A stretch of 64,000 bases of DNA from Nemertoderma westbladi (taxonomy: Eukaryota > Xenacoelomorpha > Nemertodermatida > Nemertodermatidae): NCBI GenBank assembly GCA_032718475.1, contig JAUCBJ010001184.1, forward strand, positions 1 to 64,000, written 5' to 3'. The notes beneath the pieces are model-generated. The model did not search any database and was not told the origin of the DNA. It saw only the letters and a list, made by a program, of their open reading frames with translations. Below, in pieces: positions 1-11,443 of this stretch (positions within the stretch are counted from its first letter, which is position 1; every line of letters begins with the position of its first letter). Made by a program: the position numbers and the translations under genes.

Positions 1-3000
1 CGTTATCTACTAATATCTATTAGTGTCTGCAACCCGTTATCTACTAATATCTATTAGTGTCTGCAACCCGTTATCTACTAATATCTATTAGTGTCTGCAA
101 CCCGTTATCTACTAATATCTATTAGTGTCTGCAACTCGTTATCTACTAATATCTATTAGTGTCTGCAACCCGTTATCTACTAATATCTATTAGTGTCTGC
201 AACCCGTTATCTACTAATATCTATTAGTGTCTGCAACTCGTTATCTACTAATATCTATTAGTGTCTGCAACTCGTTATCTACTAATATCTATTAGTGTCT
301 GCAACCCGTTATCTACTAATATCTATTAGTGTCTGCAACCCGTTATCTACTAATATCTGTTAGTGTCTGCAACCCGTTATCTACTAATATCTATTAGTGT
401 CTGCAACCCGTTATCTACTAATATCTATTAGTGTCTGCAACCCGTTATCTACTAATATCTATTAGTGTCTGCAACCCGTTATCTACTAATATCTATTAGT
501 GTCTGCAACCCGTTATCTACTAATATCTATTAGTGTCTGCAACCCGTTATCTACTAATATCTATTAGTGTCTGCAACCCGTTATCTACTAATATCTATTA
601 GTGTCTGCAACCCGTTATCTACTAATATCTATTAGTGTCTGCAACCCGTTATCTACTAATATCTATTAGTGTCTGCAACCCGTTATCTACTAATATCTAT
701 TAGTGTCTGCAACCCGTTATCTACTAATATCTATTAGTGTCTGCAACCCGTTATCTACTAATATCTATTAGTGTCTGCAACCCGTTATCTACTAATATCT
801 ATTAGTGTCTGCAACCCGTTATCTACTAATATCTATTAGTGTCTGCAACCCGTTATCTACTAATATCTATTAGTGTCTGCAACCCGTTATCTACTAATAT
901 CTATTAGTGTCTGCAACCCGTTATCTACTAATATCTATTAGTGTCTGCAACCCGTTATCTACTAATATCTATTAGTGTCTGCAACCCGTTATCTACTAAT
1001 ATCTATTAGTGTCTGCAACCCGTTATCTACTAATATCTATTAGTGTCTGCAACCCGTTATCTACTAATATCTATTAGTGTCTGCAACCCGTTATCTACTA
1101 ATATCTATTAGTGTCTGCAACCCGTTATCTACTAATATCTATTAGTGTCTGCAACCCGTTATCTACTAATATCTATTAGTGTCTGCAACCCGTTATCTAC
1201 TAATATCTATTAGTGTCTGCAACCCGTTATCTACTAATATCTATTAGTGTCTGCAACCCGTTATCTACTAATATCTATTAGTGTCTGCAACCCGTTATCT
1301 ACTAATATCTATTAGTGTCTGCAACCCGTTATCTACTAATATCTATTAGTGTCTGCAACCCGTTATCTACTAATATCTATTAGTGTCTGCAACCCGTTAT
1401 CTACTAATATCTATTAGTGTCTGCAACCCGTTATCTACTAATATCTATTAGTGTCTGCAACCCGTTATCTACTAATATCTATTAGTGTCTGCAACCCGTT
1501 ATCTACTAATATCTATTAGTGTCTGCAACCCGTTATCTACTAATATCTATTAGTGTCTGCAACCCGTTATCTACTAATATCTATTAGTGTCTGCAACCCG
1601 TTATCTACTAATATCTATTAGTGTCTGCAACCCGTTATCTACTAATATCTATTAGTGTCTGCAACCCGTTATCTACTAATATCTATTAGTGTCTGCAACC
1701 CGTTATCTACTAATATCTATTAGTGTCTGCAACCCGTTATCTACTAATATCTATTAGTGTCTGCAACCCGTTATCTACTAATATCTATTAGTGTCTGCAA
1801 CCCGTTATCTACTAATATCTATTAGTGTCTGCAACCCGTTATCTACTAATATCTATTAGTGTCTGCAACCCGTTATCTACTAATATCTATTAGTGTCTGC
1901 AACCCGTTATCTACTAATATCTATTAGTGTCTGCAACCCGTTATCTACTAATATCTATTAGTGTCTGCAACCCGTTATCTACTAATATCTATTAGTGTCT
2001 GCAACCCGTTATCTACTAATATCTATTAGTGTCTGCAACCCGTTATCTACTAATATCTATTAGTGTCTGCAACCCGTTATCTACTAATATCTATTAGTGT
2101 CTGCAACCCGTTATCTACTAATATCTATTAGTGTCTGCAACCCGTTATCTACTAATATCTATTAGTGTCTGCAACCCGTTATCTACTAATATCTATTAGT
2201 GTCTGCAACCCGTTATCTACTAATATCTATTAGTGTCTGCAACCCGTTATCTACTAATATCTATTAGTGTCTGCAACCCGTTATCTACTAATATCTATTA
2301 GTGTCTGCAACCCGTTATCTACTAATATCTATTAGTGTCTGCAACCCGTTATCTACTAATATCTATTAGTGTCTGCAACCCGTTATCTACTAATATCTAT
2401 TAGTGTCTGCAACCCGTTATCTACTAATATCTATTAGTGTCTGCAACCCGTTATCTACTAATATCTATTAGTGTCTGCAACCCGTTATCTACTAATATCT
2501 ATTAGTGTCTGCAACCCGTTATCTACTAATATCTATTAGTGTCTGCAACCCGTTATCTACTAATATCTATTAGTGTCTGCAACCCGTTATCTACTAATAT
2601 CTATTAGTGTCTGCAACCCGTTATCTACTAATATCTATTAGTGTCTGCAACCCGTTATCTACTAATATCTATTAGTGTCTGCAACCCGTTATCTACTAAT
2701 ATCTATTAGTGTCTGCAACCCGTTATCTACTAATATCTATTAGTGTCTGCAACCCGTTATCTACTAATATCTATTAGTGTCTGCAACCCGTTATCTACTA
2801 ATATCTATTAGTGTCTGCAACCCGTTATCTACTAATATCTATTAGTGTCTGCAACCCGTTATCTACTAATATCTATTAGTGTCTGCAACCCGTTATCTAC
2901 TAATATCTATTAGTGTCTGCAACCCGTTATCTACTAATATCTATTAGTGTCTGCAACCCGTTATCTACTAATATCTATTAGTGTCTGCAACCCGTTATCT

Positions 3001-5507
3001 ACTAATATCTATTAGTGTCTGCAACCCGTTATCTACTAATATCTATTAGTGTCTGCAACCCGTTATCTACTAATATCTATTAGTGTCTGCAACCCGTTAT
3101 CTACTAATATCTATTAGTGTCTGCAACCCGTTATCTACTAATATCTATTAGTGTCTGCAACCCGTTATCTACTAATATCTATTAGTGTCTGCAACCCGTT
3201 ATCTACTAATATCTATTAGTGTCTGCAACCCGTTATCTACTAATATCTATTAGTGTCTGCAACCCGTTATCTACTAATATCTATTAGTGTCTGCAACCCG
3301 TTATCTACTAATATCTATTAGTGTCTGCAACCCGTTATCTACTAATATCTATTAGTGTCTGCAACCCGTTATCTACTAATATCTATTAGTGTCTGCAACC
3401 CGTTATCTACTAATATCTATTAGTGTCTGCAACCCGTTATCTACTAATATCTATTAGTGTCTGCAACCCGTTATCTACTAATATCTATTAGTGTCTGCAA
3501 CCCGTTATCTACTAATATCTATTAGTGTCTGCAACCCGTTATCTACTAATATCTATTAGTGTCTGCAACCCGTTATCTACTAATATCTATTAGTGTCTGC
3601 AACCCGTTATCTACTAATATCTATTAGTGTCTGCAACCCGTTATCTACTAATATCTATTAGTGTCTGCAACCCGTTATCTACTAATATCTATTAGTGTCT
3701 GCAACCCGTTATCTACTAATATCTATTAGTGTCTGCAACCCGTTATCTACTAATATCTATTAGTGTCTGCAACCCGTTATCTACTAATATCTATTAGTGT
3801 CTGCAACCCGTTATCTACTAATATCTATTAGTGTCTGCAACCCGTTATCTACTAATATCTATTAGTGTCTGCAACCCGTTATCTACTAATATCTATTAGT
3901 GTCTGCAACCCGTTATCTACTAATATCTATTAGTGTCTGCAACCCGTTATCTACTAATATCTATTAGTGTCTGCAACCCGTTATCTACTAATATCTATTA
4001 GTGTCTGCAACCCGTTATCTACTAATATCTATTAGTGTCTGCAACCCGTTATCTACTAATATCTATTAGTGTCTGCAACCCGTTATCTACTAATATCTAT
4101 TAGTGTCTGCAACCCGTTATCTACTAATATCTATTAGTGTCTGCAACCCGTTATCTACTAATATCTATTAGTGTCTGCAACCCGTTATCTACTAATATCT
4201 ATTAGTGTCTGCAACCCGTTATCTACTAATATCTATTAGTGTCTGCAACCCGTTATCTACTAATATCTATTAGTGTCTGCAACCCGTTATCTACTAATAT
4301 CTATTAGTGTCTGCAACCCGTTATCTACTAATATCTATTAGTGTCTGCAACCCGTTATCTACTAATATCTATTAGTGTCTGCAACCCGTTATCTACTAAT
4401 ATCTATTAGTGTCTGCAACCCGTTATCTACTAATATCTATTAGTGTCTGCAACCCGTTATCTACTAATATCTATTAGTGTCTGCAACCCGTTATCTACTA
4501 ATATCTATTAGTGTCTGCAACCCGTTATCTACTAATATCTATTAGTGTCTGCAACCCGTTATCTACTAATATCTATTAGTGTCTGCAACCCGTTATCTAC
4601 TAATATCTATTAGTGTCTGCAACCCGTTATCTACTAATATCTATTAGTGTCTGCAACCCGTTATCTACTAATATCTATTAGTGTCTGCAACCCGTTATCT
4701 ACTAATATCTATTAGTGTCTGCAACCCGTTATCTACTAATATCTATTAGTGTCTGCAACCCGTTATCTACTAATATCTATTAGTGTCTGCAACCCGTTAT
4801 CTACTAATATCTATTAGTGTCTGCAACCCGTTATCTACTAATATCTATTAGTGTCTGCAACCCGTTATCTACTAATATCTATTAGTGTCTGCAACCCGTT
4901 ATCTACTAATATCTATTAGTGTCTGCAACCCGTTATCTACTAATATCTATTAGTGTCTGCAACCCGTTATCTACTAATATCTATTAGTGTCTGCAACCCG
5001 TTATCTACTAATATCTATTAGTGTCTGCAACCCGTTATCTACTAATATCTATTAGTGTCTGCAACCCGTTATCTACTAATATCTATTAGTGTCTGCAACC
5101 CGTTATCTACTAATATCTATTAGTGTCTGCAACCCGTTATCTACTAATATCTATTAGTGTCTGCAACCCGTTATCTACTAATATCTATTAGTGTCTGCAA
5201 CCCGTTATCTACTAATATCTATTAGTGTCTGCAACCCGTTATCTACTAATATCTATTAGTGTCTGCAACCCGTTATCTACTAATATCTATTAGTGTCTGC
5301 AACCCGTTATCTACTAATATCTATTAGTGTCTGCAACCCGTTATCTACTAATATCTATTAGTGTCTGCAACCCGTTATCTACTAATATCTATTAGTGTCT
5401 GCAACCCGTTATCTACTAATATCTATTAGTGTCTGCAACCCGTTATCTACTAATATCTATTAGTGTCTGCAACCCGTTATCTACTAATATCTATTAGTGT
5501 CTGCAAC
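1..5507. repeat. 34-bp satellite array running into the TFIP11 3' end
   Basis: About 162 nearly identical head-to-tail copies of a 34-bp unit, continuing past the left window edge. Visible variation is tiny: a C/T change in the link between units (copies around 135-310) and one A/G change near 357. Each unit contains an interrupted palindrome (CTAATA, two bases, TATTAG). On the minus strand the unit holds the final codons and TAA stop of TFIP11, and the last copy (5477-5507) is the actual end of that coding sequence. The unit length is not a multiple of three, so the frame shifts from copy to copy. I see no AATAAA in the unit on the minus strand. Confidence 0.97.
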
Positions 5508-7894
5508 GATGTCGGTATTAAACTCCCGTTTTTATACAGATAAATAACGTTGTGTTCAACGTAAACCAGTTGGGTACCGAAGGTGTAGAGTTGTTTACCC
5601 TCGGGAGTTCGGCGGTTGGGACGGAAAATAACGTCGAGATCGGAGGCTTTACGAGAGACCAGTTCCTTAAAGCTGACGGGAGCGAGAGTCGGCACCTGTA
5701 TGGGAGCGGGGGCTGTCTGTATGGGAGTGGGGGGAGTCTGTATGGGAGCGGGTTGCACGATAGGGGGAGGGGGGTCATCTGCCCCCTTCCCTTTAGTCCG
5801 AGACGCCGCTGCTTGATTCATTATTCCCAGAGCTTGGTTCAACTGGGCGGAGACCTTGGGAACGTCGACTAACGATGCGGGAATTAATCCCTTCCAACCC
5901 CGGTACCATTTGGCCACCTCAACGAAATCCGGAGTCTGGCTCAACCAGGAGCAGAGGACCTGGAACCACTTGGGGAAGAAGTGTCGGTCTAGTAGACGAG
6001 TCATAGTGGCCACACCCAGCATGTCTGACCAGAGGAGGCAGTTTGCGAACCAATCAGCGTGCAGCTGGTCCGCGGGGTTGATGGTGAACTGTTGGAGACA
6101 GAGAGAGACCTTGTTGGTTATGTTGCGAGCGAGGAAGGCGGCCATGGAGGACTCGGTGAAGACGTCCCGCCAGGGCCGCAGGATCAGATAGGCGGACCGG
6201 TCCGAGGGGTGCCAGTCGGTCAGACAGACGGCGAGTTTCTCCCGGATCCGGGGGTAGACCGCGTCCAGTCGGTCGCCCAGCGACGGGAGCCACGGATGGA
6301 GCCACGCGTGGATGGGGGTGCGGTCGGTGAGCGGGTCCCACTGCTCGACCTCCCGGACGATCCGGGGGAGCAGCAACGAGTCCAACGCGTGTTCGCGGAG
6401 CCACGCCGGGAGCAGCGGCTCCCATCGATGGACGAGTGCAACGAGCGGCTCGAACTCGCGCACCGGGTGGCTCTGGAGGAAGTCGCGAGTCGCCGGGAGC
6501 CAGACCTCCCAGACGAGGCGATCGTACGCCCCCAAGCGGTCCGATTGCCGCGCCAACACGCCCACCTCGTCGCCCCCCAGTATCGCCTTCCATCTAGCGA
6601 ACTCCTCAGCGTACATCCCAGGTTTGACCCCGGGCGACCACCCGACCATCGACTCCGCTATCAATGGCTGCGCCGTCGCCGTAAATAAGCCCGATAACTC
6701 GAACATAATCAACACATCGTTGTGTTCGTCTTTGAGTCTACGGAAGAGTCGTTCACATTGCCCCAAGGTTAGCCTCTCAGAGGAGTTCAACTCCTCCGCC
6801 TCCTCCACTAGAGTTATAACTCTCCCGAGGTCCTCCGCTATTAGTTCCCCCTTGTTAATCGTCTCGGACATCCCCTCGGACTCCTCCCGTAGGCTATCCA
6901 ATCGCCCTCGCGCCTCCGCCAGCCGTCTATCCCCCTCCACTATGGCCTCCTCCGACATGCGGACCAGCAGCTCCACGTTGTGCACCAACTCCTTGCAGAC
7001 GAACCCTCCAGCCTGACGGTCGGCGACTCCTGGTCTCTGCGGCTGCTGTCTGCCCATCTCGCTGTAGTCCGTAAGCACCCGGGTCTCCGGTCCTCGCATA
7101 TCGATTACTTTCACTTTGCTCAGACTGCACAGCGGCGTCGAGCTGCTACCAGACTCGCGGATTTCTTCCATGGTCCGGTATCGGTAGCCGGAATCCCCGC
7201 TGCTCTTCTTCCACTTCCCTTGTCCGCGTTTCGCGCCTCCCGTTGCCTCGGCAACTAGGCCTGTTAACTCCGGGGAGTCCTTGCCACTGTGTCGGAGGTT
7301 CTGTTTGGGGCGCTCCGCCCCGTACGCCCCTATCGCCGCCCTCCCTTTCCGTGTGTACGCCTCAACCGGAATGGTAATCCCGCCCCCGTCCTTCCCCAAT
7401 CCCTTGCCAGGCCGGAATCCCATTTTTAGCAACAGTTTCTGCCCGATCCCTTTGGTGTGTTTCTCCCAGGATCCCAACTTCCCGGCCGATCTATCGAACT
7501 GTTGGCTCGCCGTCTGCCGATACCCAACTCTCTCCCGACTGGTCCGTTTATCAACCTGTTGCGGTTCCTCTTCCGATGAATCTTCGCTGGTTTTAATCTC
7601 CTCATTATGATTGTCATCCTCAGAGTCTGTTATTTCATCGTCGGTGACTTTCTGCTTCTTAAGTTTTGATTTTCTCGTTGCCCCGGCAATCCCACCGCTA
7701 ATGAATGTCATCGGCGCTGTGTAGTTATTTTTTTTTCGTTGTTTCGATCTGTGGAATTCCTCGTCACTGTCGTCGCTATGTCTCGCCCATACTCCGTATA
7801 TGGTCTCTTCTTTCTTGTGCTTCGAACCGAACCGAGCGAAACCTCGAAAATCATCCTCTGTAATTTCAAATTTCTCATATTCATTATCTGACAT
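5477..7894 (-). CDS. TFIP11: TFIP11 (tuftelin-interacting protein 11 / spliceosome disassembly G-patch factor), single exon
   Basis: An 805-residue uninterrupted ORF. TFIP11 and its yeast relative Ntr1 work in the nucleus, using the G-patch to activate the DHX15/Prp43 helicase and take apart the intron-lariat spliceosome. Visible parts: an acidic TIP-type N-terminus (FEIT near residue 9, YGVWA near 33, YTAPMTFIS near 58); a glycine-rich G-patch at about 145-192 (GIGQKLLLKMGF...GKGLGKDGGG); a long helical GCFC-type region at about 380-680; a proline-rich linker; and a C-terminus ending PTSLQTLIDISR, close to the end I recall for vertebrate TFIP11. The length is near the usual ~830. The start is the first Met before the conserved acidic block. 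Oddities: no introns, although the gene is multi-exon in vertebrates, so a retrogene is possible; a GC-rich second half in an AT-rich setting; and the last nine codons plus stop lie in the last satellite unit. Confidence 0.95.
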   Translation of the reverse strand: MSDNEYEKFEITEDDFRGFARFGSKHKKEETIYGVWARHSDDSDEEFHRSKQRKKNNYTAPMTFISGGIAGATRKSKLKKQKVTDDEITDSEDDNHNEEIKTSEDSSEEEPQQVDKRTSRERVGYRQTASQQFDRSAGKLGSWEKHTKGIGQKLLLKMGFRPGKGLGKDGGGITIPVEAYTRKGRAAIGAYGAERPKQNLRHSGKDSPELTGLVAEATGGAKRGQGKWKKSSGDSGYRYRTMEEIRESGSSSTPLCSLSKVKVIDMRGPETRVLTDYSEMGRQQPQRPGVADRQAGGFVCKELVHNVELLVRMSEEAIVEGDRRLAEARGRLDSLREESEGMSETINKGELIAEDLGRVITLVEEAEELNSSERLTLGQCERLFRRLKDEHNDVLIMFELSGLFTATAQPLIAESMVGWSPGVKPGMYAEEFARWKAILGGDEVGVLARQSDRLGAYDRLVWEVWLPATRDFLQSHPVREFEPLVALVHRWEPLLPAWLREHALDSLLLPRIVREVEQWDPLTDRTPIHAWLHPWLPSLGDRLDAVYPRIREKLAVCLTDWHPSDRSAYLILRPWRDVFTESSMAAFLARNITNKVSLCLQQFTINPADQLHADWFANCLLWSDMLGVATMTRLLDRHFFPKWFQVLCSWLSQTPDFVEVAKWYRGWKGLIPASLVDVPKVSAQLNQALGIMNQAAASRTKGKGADDPPPPIVQPAPIQTPPTPIQTAPAPIQVPTLAPVSFKELVSRKASDLDVIFRPNRRTPEGKQLYTFGTQLVYVEHNVIYLYKNGSLIPTSLQTLIDISR

Positions 7895-8539
7895 TGTTAA
7901 AGATCAAGCACAGTTCCAGTTTACAGTCTGACAGTTGACAGTTCCTGAGTTCAGTCCTGCAGTCAGTACATGCAGTACAGCAGTACGCAGTAGGCCTAAT
8001 TCAGTACACAGTAGTTGGTGCAGTAAAAATGCACCCAAATGCGCAATAATTTTTATTGTCCGTTTAAATCACTCAATGACTGCATGATACGGTGGCCCAG
8101 AACGGCCAAGCAACTTTTTAAATGTGAAAGTGTCCTTTTCAGTGCTAAAGTGTTCTTTTTAGTGTGAAAATGATCTTTTCAGTGTGAAAATGATATTTTC
8201 ATTGTGAAAGTGTAAATCTGAAAGTGCGAAAGTGTAAATTTGAAAGTGAGAAAGTGTAAATTTGAAATTGAGAAAGTGTAAATTTGAAAGTGAGAAAGTG
8301 TAAATTTGAAAGTGAGAAAGTGTAAATTTGAAAGTGAGAAGTGAAAATTTAAATCCGAATTATGGCGGGAAATTTAAATTCAGATGGGTCGGCCAGACCA
8401 TGTGCTGTAAAGTATACATAGAGAGGCCTATCCACTGTACCGGTACATTTGGCAGTTAGTAATACAGAACATAAAACAGTAAGTAATATTACTGTATTAT
8501 TGACATGTCAGCAGAATGCATCCGTACTAATGCGCTGTT

Positions 8540-8734
8540 GTGGTCTATTCTGTCATGGCGGGATATGACGAAATCAAACAAAAAAATTATTTCCGTCAGG
8601 GTTTGACATATGTGGAGATTGTAAATATTATGCGGGTTAGAGAAAATGTCCAAATCAGTGCACGTACGATAAGAAGACGTCTTAAAGACTTACATTTAGT
8701 ACGCAGATACGTACGCAGGTTTAGTACACATTAG
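8540..8734 (+). pseudogene. Transposase/integrase N-terminal HTH fragment in the fold-back element
   Basis: A 64-residue ORF in the unique centre of the fold-back element. The stretch from about residue 8 to 55 (YFRQGLTYVEIV... then SARTIRRRLKDLHLVRR) looks like the N-terminal helix-turn-helix that precedes an integrase-type catalytic core in some animal DNA transposons. No catalytic domain follows, because the frame closes in repetitive sequence. I read it as the remnant of a longer transposase in a non-autonomous element. The family assignment rests on pattern recognition only. Confidence 0.45.
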
Positions 8735-8917
8735 TACGCAGGTACGGATGCGCATTCTGCTGACATGTCAATAATATTACTGTTTTATGTTCTGTATTAC
8801 TAACTGCCAAATGTACCGGTACAGTGGATAGGCCTAGGCCTCTCTATCTATACTTTACAGCACATGGTCTGGCCTACCCATCTGAATTTAAATTTCCCGC
8901 CATAATTCGGATTTAAA

Positions 8918-9355
8918 TTTACACTTTCTCACTTTCAAATTTACACTTTCTCACTTTCAAATTTACACTTTCTCACTTTCAAATTTACACTTTCTCACTT
9001 TCAAATTTACACTTTCGCACTTTCAAATTTACACTTTCGCACTTTCAAATTTACACTTTCCCACTTTCAAATTTACACTTTCAAATTTACACTTTCGCAC
9101 TTTCAACTTTACACTTTCGCACTTTCAAATTTACACTTTCGCACTTTCACATTTACACTTTCCCACTTTCAAATTTACACTTTCCCACTTTCACTTACAC
9201 TTTCGCACTTTCAAATTTACACTTTCGCACTTTCAAATTTACACTTTCCCACTTTCAAATTTACAATTTCAAATTTACACTTTCGCACTTTCAACTTTAC
9301 ACTTTCGCACTTTCAAATTTACACTTTCGCACTTTCAAATTTACACTTTCACAAT
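8918..9355. repeat. 22-bp tandem repeat in the right arm of the fold-back element
   Basis: Degenerate tandem copies of a 22-bp unit of the form AAATTTACACTTTCKCACTTTC. The shorter complementary block is at about 8220-8345 in the left arm. Copy number differs between arms, so the array expanded or contracted after the inverted repeat formed. Confidence 0.85.
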
Positions 9356-9891
9356 GAAAAGATAATTTTCACACTGAAAAGAACACTTTAGCACTGAAAA
9401 GTACACTTTCACATTTAAAAAGTTTCTTGGCCGTACTGGGCCACCGTAATACGCTTTCACTTTCGCACTTTCAAATTTACACTTTCGCACTTTCAAATTT
9501 ACACTTTCACAATGAAAAGATAATTTTCACACTGAAAAGAACACTTTAGCACTGAAAAGTACACTTTCACATTTAAAAAGTTTCTTGGCCGTACTGGGCC
9601 ACCGTAGAATGATGTCCTTTTTTTTACTTTTTATGTCCTCCAGAAATTTACCGTTAGGCAGGTTCCATGCTACCGGTTTCTCTACTGCTGTTCTCTCAGG
9701 CTATCATTACCGGTATTAGTATATAGAGCACTATTTTGCAGTATTGCTGTATTGTACATATGTAGGTATAAAGCAGGTATTTTAGTACCGGTACCGGTAC
9801 CGGCACGGTGCTGCTGTAGGCCTACTGTGTAGCCTACCACATAAATTTTAAATAATTGATAGGCCAAACTGGATTGTGGAAAATGTGGATC

Positions 9892-10460
9892 CCTCAATTA
9901 CTTAAGTGATCGTTTATTGTTTTGGTTAGAAAATCCCCCTTCTGTAGTTACAGAGGCGGGATTTTCTAACCAAAACAAGTTAACCAAACCCAAACCAAAA
10001 CAGCGGTTAACCTGCTCCTTTTCCTCAATTAGTTAAGTGATCGTTTATTGTTTTGGTTAGAAAATCCCGCCTCTGTAACCTGCTCCTTTCCCTCAATTAG
10101 TTAAGTGATCGTTTATTGTTTTGGTTAGGAAATCCCGCCTCTGTAACCTGCTCCTTTCTCTCAATTGGTAATGTCATCGTTTATTGTTTTGGTTAGAAAA
10201 GACCATCCGCATCTATGTAACCTGCTCATTTCCTTCATTTGGTAAAGTGATTGTTTATTGTTTTGGTTAGAAAATCCTGCCTCTGTAACCTGCTCCTTTC
10301 CCTGATTTGGTAAAGTGACCGTTTATTGTTTTGGTTAGAATGGCTAGCCTCTGTAACCTGCTCCTTTCCTTCATTTGGTAAAGTGACTGTTTATTGTTTT
10401 GGTTAGAAAATCCGGCCTTAACCTGCTCCTTTACATCAATTGGTAATTGTTTTTGGCTAT
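9892..10460. repeat. 68-bp tandem repeat with the core TTTATTGTTTTGGTTAG
   Basis: The core recurs at 9913, 10044, 10112, 10180, 10254, 10322 and 10390, mostly 68 bp apart. It alternates with 'cctctgtaacctgctcctt' and 'caattagttaagtga' segments. The copies are diverged. A single copy of the core lies far away at 46346, so the unit is also dispersed. Confidence 0.85.
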
Positions 10461-11443
10461 AAAAGGAGTGTTTTGCTACGTCATGTGGTAATCGATTATC
10501 GACAACAACCACAAACTATTAAATTTAGAGTATTTTACCACAGGCGCATATGGAAATCTATCTCATAAATCTATAAATCATGGAATTATGAATGTTTTGG
10601 CACAGGCATAGTGAACCCAACTGCCCGACAGACCAGAAATCAACAAATTTTGAATGTTTTGGCATAGGCATGTTGAAATCAACTGTCTGACAGTCCAGAA
10701 ATAAGCAGTCTGACAGTTTGAAGAAATACATACATAAAAAGTCATTAAAAGGACAACAAAAGTCATTATGCACAATTCGTAAAAAAAGGAGGACAAAAAA
10801 AGTCAAATAAAAGGACTTAAAAAATCACTGCCGTAAAAATGTATAAATTATGAAATTACAACAGACAGACAGAACACGTTCATGTGGTCTTCGCGCAGCA
10901 CGAGGCTCAGTTATGAGATACAAATTAAAATTGAGCAATTCTATCACATAATCGGTATTTAAGAAATTAAAATAATAAAGTTAGTTGGGATTATCGATTA
11001 CGTATACGTATACGTGTTCTCCAATTATAAATATCGAGCAATAACATTACCAAATAAACAATGAACAACAGTACAAAAGCAGTAAAATGCCGGTGGTGAC
11101 GGCAACGGCAATAATGCAGTGCAGTTAATCAGCACTCGATATTGCATTTAAAAGGTGAGTTGAGTATAATTGAGTGCAGTTGAGTGCAGTTAACTTCTAT
11201 AGTGCTCTATAATTTATGCCACTGTTGTTTTGGGCTAGCACCATCAGACTGCCGGGACTTAGGTATGTACTGCACTAAAATATCCACAAAAGGTGAGTCA
11301 TAGAATTCTTAGAATTTTGGTCAAAACTCCAATCAGGAGCCTGTAATCCTTGCCGGCTGCACGTAACCCATGGATCCAGTTTCCTGTGTAATTCCGTAAT
11401 TTCCTGTGTAGTTTTCAGCATTCCTCCACCATAATTATAATAA
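10461..11443. other. AT-rich intergenic region, no gene seen
   Basis: No convincing coding sequence. A roughly 90-bp segment containing 'gaatgttttggca' and 'aggcat' is imperfectly duplicated at about 10588-10700. A short alternating run (ACGTATACGTATACG) lies near 10999. Confidence 0.6.

Larger units (their letters stand above)
8088..9606. mobile_element. Fold-back (long inverted-repeat) DNA transposon
   Basis: The ends are inverted copies: TACGGTGGCCCAG at 8088 and CTGGGCCACCGTA ending at 9606, with TA as the possible target duplication. The inverted match runs inward through most of both arms: the 'aaatgtgaaagtgt' block, the 22-bp simple repeats, then the stretch around 8380-8530 matching 8740-8890. 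Only about 200 bp of unique centre remains, and it carries a transposase-like HTH fragment. The right arm is longer because its 22-bp repeats are expanded and because its terminal sequence occurs twice (about 9421-9448 and 9589-9606). The superfamily is uncertain. A TA duplication fits a Tc1/mariner-like mechanism, but the terminal motif is not the usual mariner one. Confidence 0.8.

Noticed and set aside
1-5507. CRISPR-like regular repeat with palindrome
   Set aside because: Units are contiguous with no spacers, and the genome is animal. It is a satellite.
6054-7016. Long ORFs antisense to TFIP11 (up to 234 codons)
   Set aside because: GC-rich shadow frames of TFIP11 without any recognisable domain.
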